64,000 nt of DNA, from the NCBI RefSeq assembly GCF_019645875.1, contig NZ_CP081000.1, forward strand, positions 5,950,417-6,014,416. Reading direction: 5' to 3'. Below are positions 56,948 through 63,486 of the stretch, piece by piece (the first letter of the stretch is position 1; each line of letters begins with the position of its first letter). The stretch comes from Mycolicibacterium senegalense (GTDB lineage Bacteria > Actinomycetota > Actinomycetes > Mycobacteriales > Mycobacteriaceae). Made by a program: the position numbers and the translations under genes. Below the pieces are notes generated by a model. The model searched no databases. It saw only the letters and a program-made list of their open reading frames with translations, and had not been told where the DNA came from.

Positions 56948-57733
56948 ATGAACCACCAAGTACATCACTTCGACATGGGCCTGTGGCTGTTGTTCCTGGC
57001 GTACATCGTCTCGGTCACCGGCTCCGTCGTCGGCCTGGCGTGCACCCGGTGCGGTGCCAGGGCAACCAACGGACGCGACCGGCTCCGCTGGCTGCTGATG
57101 GCCTCGATCGCCATTGGCGGGGTCGGTATCTGGCTCATGCACTTCATCGCGATGCTCGGCTTCGCGATCCCCAGCAGCACAGTGCGCTATCACCTCGGCT
57201 GGACAATCGCCTCGGCCGTGATCGCGATCGCCGCGGTCTTCGTCGGGCTCATCACGATCGGCCGCGAATTCGAACTGCGTCGGCTGTTGGCCGGTGGCGT
57301 CATCACCGGGCTGGCGGTCGCGGTCATGCACTACACCGGCATGTGGGCGGTTCAGATGCAGGGCACGATGACCTATGACACCACCCTCGTCGTCCTCTCG
57401 TTCGTGATCGCCGTGGTCGCGGCCACCGCTGCGTTGTGGTTCACCCTGGTCCTCGAATCACGCGGCCTGCGATTCGTGGCCGGCCTGGTGATGGGCGTCG
57501 CCGTTGTCGGCATGCACTACACCGGCATGGCGGCGGTGCGGGTCAGTGTCGATCACACGATGCCGGTTCCCGGTGGGCCCGAGGTCTTCTCGTTCCTGTT
57601 CCCGGTGTTCGTGATCGGCCTGCTCGCACTCGGCGTCCCGATCACCGCCGTGATGCTGACTCCTGATCGCAGCGCCGAGCAGAGCAACGCCGAGTCACGC
57701 CCCGTGGCAGCGCCGGCCGGCCGGCACCGGTAG
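56948..57733 (+). CDS. MHYT-domain integral membrane sensor
   Basis: A 261-residue seven-helix membrane protein with three MHYT-type motifs: LMHFIAMLGF (first, His-Phe in place of His-Tyr), VMHYTGMWAV and GMHYTGMAAV. The Met and His residues lie at the outer membrane face and are thought to bind copper and sense O2, CO or NO. There is no GGDEF, EAL or kinase domain attached: the protein ends in a short polar tail (AEQSNAESRPVAAPAGRHR), so output must go through partners. It lies 46 bases after the conservon GTPase and is likely read with it, suggesting it feeds a signal to that complex. Confidence 0.93.
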   Translation: MNHQVHHFDMGLWLLFLAYIVSVTGSVVGLACTRCGARATNGRDRLRWLLMASIAIGGVGIWLMHFIAMLGFAIPSSTVRYHLGWTIASAVIAIAAVFVGLITIGREFELRRLLAGGVITGLAVAVMHYTGMWAVQMQGTMTYDTTLVVLSFVIAVVAATAALWFTLVLESRGLRFVAGLVMGVAVVGMHYTGMAAVRVSVDHTMPVPGGPEVFSFLFPVFVIGLLALGVPITAVMLTPDRSAEQSNAESRPVAAPAGRHR

Positions 57734-57736
57734 GGG

Positions 57737-58186
57737 CTAACCCCAGTAGGAGAAGTTGCAGACCGGCTTCACCTCGGTCTTGAACGACACCAGCTTGTCG
57801 CCGTCCAGCGTGATCGTGCAGGTGAGTTCGGTGTTGCCACCATCGGCGGCCACCTCTGACTCGACTTCTTCATATACGGAGTACTGCTTTTCCCACGGCA
57901 GCGTCACATTCGATTCGGTTTGCTCTGCCCCGCCGTTGATCCGGTAACGGATCGTCACCGGGGCAGACCCGCCGAGAACCTTCATGACCGCCGTGCCGAC
58001 GGGTGCACCGGTCGGCTCCGCCGCACTGGGCGACTCTGTCGTAGTGTCGGTCGAGTCGTTGCCGGAAGCCACGCCATCGGCGGTCTCCGCCACCGGGGTT
58101 CCCGTGGTCGTCGTACATCCCACGACCACCGCGGCGGCCGACACAACACCGACGGTGATCCCGGCCAGACCCCTGAGCAAACGCAT
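57737..58186 (-). CDS. Lipoprotein with MmpS-like C-terminal domain
   Basis: A 149-residue protein. The signal LLRGLAGITVGVVSAAAVVVGC gives a lipobox VVVGC with Cys at residue 24. After a Ser/Thr/Glu-rich linker (about 25-65) comes a small beta domain (APVTIRYRINGGAEQTESNVTLPWEKQYSV, LTCTITLDGDKLVSFKTEVKPVCNFSYWG) resembling the extracellular part of MmpS proteins, with two cysteines. MmpS proteins assist MmpL exporters and span the membrane once; here the anchor is a lipid. No MmpL is adjacent. It stands alone, convergent with the MHYT gene. Confidence 0.82.
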   Translation of the reverse strand: MRLLRGLAGITVGVVSAAAVVVGCTTTTGTPVAETADGVASGNDSTDTTTESPSAAEPTGAPVGTAVMKVLGGSAPVTIRYRINGGAEQTESNVTLPWEKQYSVYEEVESEVAADGGNTELTCTITLDGDKLVSFKTEVKPVCNFSYWG

Positions 58187-58249
58187 ACCTGAGATTACGA
58201 CGCCGGAGCGCGCCCGGATCCCTTATCGCGACAAGTGATTACCGGCCGG

Positions 58250-58735
58250 TCAGGACGCGATCAGGTCATCGATCTGGTTGATCGCCGACGAGGCACCCTC
58301 GACCACACCCATGTCCAGCACCTGTGCCAGCGCCTCGGCTGACTCGTACGTGCTCACGTAGACCGCACGGGTGCCACCGTTGTGGTCGGTGAAGGTGTAG
58401 ACGTTCTTGGACACCGGCATGTCCGGGTTCGGGTTGAAGTCCGCGTCGGCGAAACCGTCGTCGAACGAGAAGCTCGACGGCTCGTCCACCGCCGTGACAT
58501 CCCAGTATCCGGCGTGCTTGTCGCCTTCCGGCCCGATCATGAAGTAGGTGACGCGGCCACCGGGGGTGAGGCTGTGGTCGACGACCGTCGCCGGGTAGGT
58601 CGGCGGCCCCCACACCTTCTCCAGCTGGCGCGGGTCGGCGTATACCTGCCAGATGCGCTGCACCGGCGCGGCGAAGTCCGCGGTGATGGCCAGCGTCAGA
58701 TTGTCGAGATCGTGTTGGACGTCGGTCACGGGCAT
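58250..58735 (-). CDS. SRPBCC/AHSA1-like (START-fold) protein
   Basis: A 161-residue AHSA1/START-like protein: AITADFAAPVQRIWQVYADPRQLEKVWGPPTYPATVVDHSLTPGGRVTYFMIGPEG is the classic N-terminal half, and the final helix is LAQVLDMGVVEGASSAINQIDDLIA. The ATG lies 3 bases after the ArsR stop with AAGGA upstream, so the two genes are one operon. ArsR-SRPBCC pairs are very common in actinobacteria; the SRPBCC protein usually binds a small hydrophobic ligand. It shares the fold, though little sequence, with the protein at 8539-8976. Confidence 0.9.
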   Translation of the reverse strand: MPVTDVQHDLDNLTLAITADFAAPVQRIWQVYADPRQLEKVWGPPTYPATVVDHSLTPGGRVTYFMIGPEGDKHAGYWDVTAVDEPSSFSFDDGFADADFNPNPDMPVSKNVYTFTDHNGGTRAVYVSTYESAEALAQVLDMGVVEGASSAINQIDDLIAS

Positions 58736-58738
58736 GGT

Positions 58739-59077
58739 TCAGTCCTTCTTGATATCGGTTGCGATCAATTCATCGATGCGTGCGATGCGGCCGCGCCAAA
58801 CCTGTTCCAGCTCAGTCAACATGGACGCCACCGACCGCACTGCCTGCACATCACCGCTGGCCAACTGCTCACGACCGTTGCGTCGCTTGGTGATCAGCCC
58901 GGCCTTCTCCAGCACGGCGACGTGCTTCTGCACTGCCGCGAAGCTCATGTCGTACTTCGCGGCGAGCACGGAAACCGAGTGCTCGCCTGCCAACACCCGG
59001 CGCATGATGTCCCGCCTGGTGCGGTCGGCGAGCGCGTGGAACAGGGCGTCCGCCCGGTCCTCGTCACTCTCGGTCAC
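58739..59077 (-). CDS. ArsR family winged-helix regulator
   Basis: A 112-residue ArsR/SmtB-type protein with ADALFHALADRTRRDIMRRVLAGEHSVSVLAAKYDMSFAAVQKHVAVLEKAGLITKRRNGREQLAS as the winged helix. No Cys or His metal site is visible, so it is probably not metal-sensing. The GTG start at 59077 is only 7 bases after TATATT (59084-59089), so the mRNA is likely leaderless. The promoter's -10 lies inside a long palindrome, implying autorepression of this gene and the SRPBCC gene. Confidence 0.9.
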   Translation of the reverse strand: MTESDEDRADALFHALADRTRRDIMRRVLAGEHSVSVLAAKYDMSFAAVQKHVAVLEKAGLITKRRNGREQLASGDVQAVRSVASMLTELEQVWRGRIARIDELIATDIKKD

Positions 59078-59083
59078 ACCTCA

Positions 59084-59109
59084 AATATACAACCAATCGG
59101 TTGTATATT
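59084..59109 (-). promoter_or_regulatory. ArsR operator/promoter (long palindrome)
   Basis: AATATACAACC-AATC-GGTTGTATATT: perfect 11-base arms around a 4-base centre. The minus-strand reading includes the TATATT -10 of the ArsR gene 6 bases before its GTG. The core ACAACC...GGTTGT fits operators of ArsR-SRPBCC pairs. Very strong internal evidence. Confidence 0.8.
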
Positions 59110-59141
59110 GTCAAGGGTCTCACTGAACCAAAACGCCATCG

Positions 59142-59159
59142 TGACATCAGCCGATGTCA
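59142..59159. promoter_or_regulatory. Palindrome TGACATC-AGCC-GATGTCA before the lipase-like gene
   Basis: Perfect 7-base arms with a 4-base centre, followed directly by TATATT at 59160-59165, a possible -10 toward the exported lipase-like gene at 59250. Probably an operator for that gene. No adjacent regulator fits other than the ArsR protein, whose own site looks different. Confidence 0.5.
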
Positions 59160-59249
59160 TATATTGACGCGGCGTGTGTCCGCAGCAGCCGGCATTCCCG
59201 TCAGCGATAGACCCGGACACCATGCGGAATGTCAAGGGGGACATCGGTA

Positions 59250-61064
59250 ATGGTGAACAGTTCGCGCTGCCCGCGGAACGCCGGACGGATACCGCTGCGG
59301 TACGGCCTTTCGGTCGTGGCCATCGGCCTCGGAATCGCAAGCGCCAGCGCGCACCCGGTGGCATGGGCGGATCCCGGCTCCACCGGTTCCTCCACATCGT
59401 CAACCTCATCGAGCTCATCGGGCCAGGCATCGAAACACTCGGGTGCCGCAGCCAACCGCGGACCGAAAAAGCCCGTCGACCGACGTGGCACCCGGCCGAA
59501 CCGGCCGTCGCCGCCCGCGAACGCCAAGGCGCCCGACACCGACCAGGCCGGGCAGCCGGCTGATGACACGACTTCGCAAGCGCCTCAGCTGGTTTCGATT
59601 GCCGATGTGGTGCGCGGCAAACTCCGCGACATCGAGCCGTCCGCGCCATTGCGGGCCGACGGCCCGCGCCCGGCCAAGTCCGACTTCTCGCCCCGGAGCA
59701 TGGGAAAGCGTCTGGTAGCGGCCGCGCCGTCGCCCGCGCCCGCACCCGAAGAGATCGGTTCCACGATCACGGCGCCGGCACACGAGATCGAGCCGCCGGC
59801 GCGCACATCCGCGCTGCCCCAGATCACCGCGGTCCTCCGGGCCGCCCCGAAGACCGCCGTGAACGCCGTTCCGCTCACCGCCAAGGTCGCCGCGGTCACC
59901 ACCACCAAGACGACTCCGAATCCCCCGGAGCCGTTGTCCCCGATCGCCAAGATCGCCGAGCTGCCCGGCCGCATCGTCAACACCGTGCTGCAGGTCCTCG
60001 ACATCACCGTCTCGGCCAACGGACCGACGAGCCCGATCGACCTGGCCCCGATCAACAATGCCCTCTTCGCGGCGTTCCGGGAGATCGAAGGGCAGCTGGG
60101 GCTGACCAAAACTCCTGTCGCGCAACCGGTACCGCCGACCATGACCTACAACGGGCCCACCACCGGCAAGACCCCGACGGTGTCCCAGTTCCTCAACGCC
60201 GCGACCGCCGCGTATACCTGGGGCAGCACCCCCGGCGACCTCAAACCGTTCGTGGTCGACGGCAGGCAGATGGAATCCACCAATGTGCTGACCGGCATGT
60301 CCGGCAAGGCCTGGGTGACGCCCGATGGGCAGATCATCGTCGCCTACCAAGGCACGACCGGCGGAACCAACCTGCTCCACAATCCGCTGATCGTGGTTTC
60401 CCAGGTGCTCGCCGATGCGCAGGTGATCTTCACCGACACCACCCCGCAGGCCTTCATCGATGCGCTGGCCTTCGAGCAAGAAGTCGAGGCCGCTGCCGTC
60501 GAACAGGGCTACCGCAAGGAGGACATCTTCGTCACCGGGCACTCACTCGGTGGCTGGGAGGCGGCCTACGTCGCCCAACAAACGGGCGTGGGCGGCATCG
60601 GATTCGAGAGCCCGGGCCTGAACACCACGGTGCCGGGCAACGGCGCGGACTCCGGCTTCGTCAACGTCCTGACCTATGGCGATACCGCGGCCTACTTCTC
60701 CACCGACCTGCCCGGCCTGCAGCCGTTCGTGCCGGAGTACGTGCCGGGCGGAGGAAGCAAGCCGCACTACGGGTCGATCGTGATGATCGGCAACCCGGAG
60801 GCCGCCAACCCGCTGATCAACTCGGCGGCGTTGCTGAGCACCGGACCGATCGGCGCCGCCATCTTCGTCGTGGACATCGCGGTCAACTTCCTGCAGTACC
60901 ACCTGCCCGGCATCCAGGCCTACCACCTGGGCGTCGCCCCGGACCCCGGCGTGGTGCCGTGGCTGGGCAACCCGTCGGGACCGGTCAACGCCGACTATGC
61001 CGACATGACCATTTACGAACTGCAGAAGGCGGCCTCGGACGCCGGGACCCTGATCAGGCCCTGA
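59250..61064 (+). CDS. Large exported lipase-like protein
   Basis: A 604-residue exported protein. The signal peptide includes LRYGLSVVAIGLGIASASAHPVAWA with cleavage near residue 40. A long low-complexity, Ser/Thr/Pro/Ala-rich region follows (to about residue 230, with SSTSSTSSSSSG), then an alpha/beta hydrolase domain with the nucleophile elbow GHSLGGWEAAYVAQQTG near residue 430, VAYQGTTGGTN before it, and a C-terminal His in QAYHLG. This resembles class-3 lipases and the lipase domains of some PE/PPE proteins, but no PE/PPE domain is present. ATG at 59250 is set by AAGGGGG 9 bases upstream. Likely a cell-wall or secreted lipid esterase. Confidence 0.82.
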   Translation: MVNSSRCPRNAGRIPLRYGLSVVAIGLGIASASAHPVAWADPGSTGSSTSSTSSSSSGQASKHSGAAANRGPKKPVDRRGTRPNRPSPPANAKAPDTDQAGQPADDTTSQAPQLVSIADVVRGKLRDIEPSAPLRADGPRPAKSDFSPRSMGKRLVAAAPSPAPAPEEIGSTITAPAHEIEPPARTSALPQITAVLRAAPKTAVNAVPLTAKVAAVTTTKTTPNPPEPLSPIAKIAELPGRIVNTVLQVLDITVSANGPTSPIDLAPINNALFAAFREIEGQLGLTKTPVAQPVPPTMTYNGPTTGKTPTVSQFLNAATAAYTWGSTPGDLKPFVVDGRQMESTNVLTGMSGKAWVTPDGQIIVAYQGTTGGTNLLHNPLIVVSQVLADAQVIFTDTTPQAFIDALAFEQEVEAAAVEQGYRKEDIFVTGHSLGGWEAAYVAQQTGVGGIGFESPGLNTTVPGNGADSGFVNVLTYGDTAAYFSTDLPGLQPFVPEYVPGGGSKPHYGSIVMIGNPEAANPLINSAALLSTGPIGAAIFVVDIAVNFLQYHLPGIQAYHLGVAPDPGVVPWLGNPSGPVNADYADMTIYELQKAASDAGTLIRP

Positions 61065-61095
61065 GCAGCGATCAAGAGAAGCGGCGAGCCGCTCA

Positions 61096-61512
61096 TCAAG
61101 CAGTAGCGGACTCTCGCTGAATCTGTTCTGCCGCTTCGGTTTTGATCTGCTCAAACTGTGCGGCCATGGCCTCGGCCAGCGCCGTCGCACCCGACAGCGG
61201 CCGGACCATCACCATGAAGTCGTCGATCTTGCCGTCGTCGTCGTGGTGCAGGAAGTCGCATCCGGTGATCTTCTTGCCGTCCACCGTGGCCTCGAAGACC
61301 AGCGCGTGGTCGCGGCCTTCGGCATCGGCGATCTCGCGGATGTAGCGGAAGTCCTCGAACACCCGCATGACCCCGCGCAGGATCGCCGCGGTGATCGGCT
61401 TGCCCGGATACGGCTTGAAGGCGACCGGGCTGGTGAACACGACATCGTCGGCCAGCAGTGCTTCGATCGCGGCCTCGTCACGGGCCTCCACTGCCTCCCG
61501 GAACGGGTGCAT
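61096..61512 (-). CDS. SnoaL-like protein
   Basis: A 138-residue NTF2-fold protein: FREAVEARDEAAIEALLADDVVFTSPVAFKPYPGKPITAAILRGVMRVFEDFRYI then HALVFEATVDGKKITGCDFLHHDDDGKIDDFMVMVRPL, the standard SnoaL_2 pattern. ATG at 61512 with GGGAGG upstream. It is divergent from the PadR gene (start 61617) across an inverted repeat, so PadR probably represses it. Ligand or reaction unknown; a detoxifying isomerase or cyclase role is possible. The 3' end faces the lipase-like gene with a 31-base gap that includes a short GCGGC-GAGC hairpin. Confidence 0.9.
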   Translation of the reverse strand: MHPFREAVEARDEAAIEALLADDVVFTSPVAFKPYPGKPITAAILRGVMRVFEDFRYIREIADAEGRDHALVFEATVDGKKITGCDFLHHDDDGKIDDFMVMVRPLSGATALAEAMAAQFEQIKTEAAEQIQRESATA

Positions 61513-61552
61513 ACGACACCTCCCTCACTTGGTTCATCGGCTGATGGCGATG

Positions 61553-61575
61553 CTATGCACGACCGGATTGCATAG
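61553..61575. promoter_or_regulatory. PadR-type operator CTATGCA-N9-TGCATAG
   Basis: Perfect 7-base arms with a 9-base centre between the divergent SnoaL-like and PadR genes. PadR proteins favour ATGT/ACAT- or ATGCA/TGCAT-type dyads of this size. A second small palindrome TGATTAATCA follows at 61585-61594, close to the PadR start. Confidence 0.65.
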
Positions 61576-61616
61576 TCAACATTTTGATTAATCACTTCGC
61601 TGATAGCATCTGCCCC

Positions 61617-62189
61617 ATGGCGTTACGCGACGCAGTCCTGGCCGCGCTCCTCGACGGAGAAGCATCGGGGTATGACCTGGCCAAAGGTTTCGACGCGTCG
61701 GTCGCCAACTTCTGGATGGCCACGCCCCAGCAGCTGTACCGCGAGCTCGACCGCATGGCCGCCGACGGACTGATCGAGGCTCGGCTCGTCGAACAGGACC
61801 GGCGGCCGAACAAGCGCCTCTACTCACTGACCGAGCAGGGACGGCAGGCGCTGCTCGAATTCACCGAGAGCCCACCGAAACCCGGGGCGATCCGGGAAGA
61901 CCTGCTGGTCCAGATCCAGGCAGTGGATTCCGGCAACATCGAGGCGGTCCGCGACGCGCTGGCCGAGCGTCTGCAGTGGGCGACTGCCAAACTCGCGCGC
62001 TACCGGCGCACGCAGGACCACCTGCTGGCCGGGCGTACCGAAGATGCCTACCTGGCCGAGGCCGAGCGCATCGGGCCCTACCTGACCTTGCTGCGCGGAA
62101 TCCGGTTCGAGGAAGAAAACGCCGACTGGGCGCGCCGGGCGCTGGCGGTCATCGAACAGCGACTGGCCGCGGCGGTCCGGCCTCGTTGA
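61617..62189 (+). CDS. PadR family transcriptional regulator
   Basis: A 190-residue PadR protein of the longer (Vir/AphA) type: MALRDAVLAALLDGEASGYDLAKGFDASVANFWMATPQQLYRELDRMAADGLIEARLVEQDRRPNKRLYSLTEQGRQALLEF is the winged helix, followed by a C-terminal coiled-coil domain (LAERLQWATAKLARYRRTQDHLL...). ATG at 61617 with no good ribosome site, so possibly leaderless or short-leadered. Divergent from the SnoaL-like gene and likely to control it and itself in response to a phenolic or other small ligand. The 3' end overlaps the serpin-like gene by 41 bases. Confidence 0.92.
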   Translation: MALRDAVLAALLDGEASGYDLAKGFDASVANFWMATPQQLYRELDRMAADGLIEARLVEQDRRPNKRLYSLTEQGRQALLEFTESPPKPGAIREDLLVQIQAVDSGNIEAVRDALAERLQWATAKLARYRRTQDHLLAGRTEDAYLAEAERIGPYLTLLRGIRFEEENADWARRALAVIEQRLAAAVRPR

Positions 62190-63366
62190 CGACGGTCTCC
62201 TGCGGCTCGTTGACCCAGGCACTGAACACCGGCACCCCGCGCCAGGCCGCCGGGCCGTCATATCGGTCCGCGCATGCCAGGACTGCGAACGGGCGGTTGA
62301 AGCGGATCTCGATCCGCTTCACCAGCACGTCGTGGAACTGCGGCACGGATCCCGCGACCATGCCGATCGCCGTGACCGCCGCCGCCTTGAATCCTTCGCG
62401 GGTATAGGACGCCACGGCCGACTGCTTGGCGTCCAGCTCCACCGGCAGATCCTCCGGCCGCGCGAATCCGCTGATCGTCGCGAACACCGACGCCACCCCG
62501 GGTGCGTCGGCGAGGTCGTGGTCGCTGATCGCCGACCAGGCCGGCAGAACACTGCACCACTCGGCATGAACGCCCGGACCGCCGACCCGGCGTTCACGCC
62601 GTTCGGTCACCGTCCACGCGTGCCCGTCGACCAGCTCCGCGATCGGAACCCGGCGCGCAGCCCGGCCATCGCCCCGCAACATCGCCGCCACCTGATGCGC
62701 GGCGGTGTCCACGTCGTGGGCAGCCACGTCGGGCGCGCCGATCACGCTCAAGACCTCGAGCGCCGAGGACGAGGGCGGCGCGGCCACCGCGACCGGGCCG
62801 GCGGCGTCGGTGTCGACCACCAGCTGGACGCCGTCCCGGAGCGTCAACGCTGTGCTGATCTGTTCACCGAACGGGCCACCCAAATCATCCCTGGTGTCCA
62901 GCGGTTGCGCCCAGCTGATGTCGGTGGCCAGCGCCGAAGCCAGGACCAGCCTGGTCAAATCGTGCAGCTGCAGCGGGAACCTGTCGATCAGCCCGTTGGT
63001 ACGAGCCCGGGCCCAGGCATCGGCGTGCGCCTGATCCGGGACCGGGCCCCGCTCCACGACGTCAGGTAGCGTCCGCACCCAATCGTCAAAAGTGGGCCCC
63101 AACTTGCGATCCCACACCGCCGCGAGGGCGGACACCGCCGGGTGCGGATCACGCAGTAGGGCGCCGGCCCGCACGGCAGCGTCGTCGACCGTGGTACCGA
63201 GCACCGCCTCGAGGTCGCCCCGAGACGCTCCTGCGGTGGCCGGCCCGACCAATGCCAGCAACAGCCACAGCCCCAGCGGCGAGGCCACCGCGTGTCCACC
63301 GAGCACGCTCCGGTTGAAGCCGGCCGCATAGGCGGATACCAGCTCGGGCGTAGTGAGGCCGGGCAT
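62149..63366 (-). CDS. Serpin-like (peptidase inhibitor I4-type) protein
   Basis: A 405-residue protein matching the serpin plan. N terminus: VASPLGLWLLLALVGPATAGASRGDLEAVLGT corresponds to helices B-C (the SP...LA...GA..T pattern). Centre: strand-rich regions typical of sheet A. C terminus: a hinge-like REGFKAAAVTAIGM at residues 323-336, then a short variable loop, then VKRIEIRFNRPFAVLACADR and GVPVFSAWVNEP, the serpin end motif. The AAA run fits the P12-P10 part of an inhibitory hinge, although P14 is Phe rather than Thr/Ser. No signal peptide, so a cytosolic protein. Serpins are sporadic in actinobacteria. Overlaps the PadR 3' end by 41 bases. Confidence 0.75.
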   Translation of the reverse strand: MPGLTTPELVSAYAAGFNRSVLGGHAVASPLGLWLLLALVGPATAGASRGDLEAVLGTTVDDAAVRAGALLRDPHPAVSALAAVWDRKLGPTFDDWVRTLPDVVERGPVPDQAHADAWARARTNGLIDRFPLQLHDLTRLVLASALATDISWAQPLDTRDDLGGPFGEQISTALTLRDGVQLVVDTDAAGPVAVAAPPSSSALEVLSVIGAPDVAAHDVDTAAHQVAAMLRGDGRAARRVPIAELVDGHAWTVTERRERRVGGPGVHAEWCSVLPAWSAISDHDLADAPGVASVFATISGFARPEDLPVELDAKQSAVASYTREGFKAAAVTAIGMVAGSVPQFHDVLVKRIEIRFNRPFAVLACADRYDGPAAWRGVPVFSAWVNEPQETVVNEAGPPRPVAVR

Positions 63367-63486
63367 GGCCGAACCTTATCCGCGAAGAGCCCTCGACAAG
63401 CACCATGTGGCTCGACGCGCCGGCCAGACGTTAGTGTGCTTGCGTCGGCTTCAGCGAACACGCCGATAGAAAAGATGAGCAAATTC

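Noticed and set aside
61065..61095. Hairpin AGCGG-CGAG-CCGCT between convergent genes
   Set aside because: Stem of only 5 pairs and no T-run; too weak to call a terminator.
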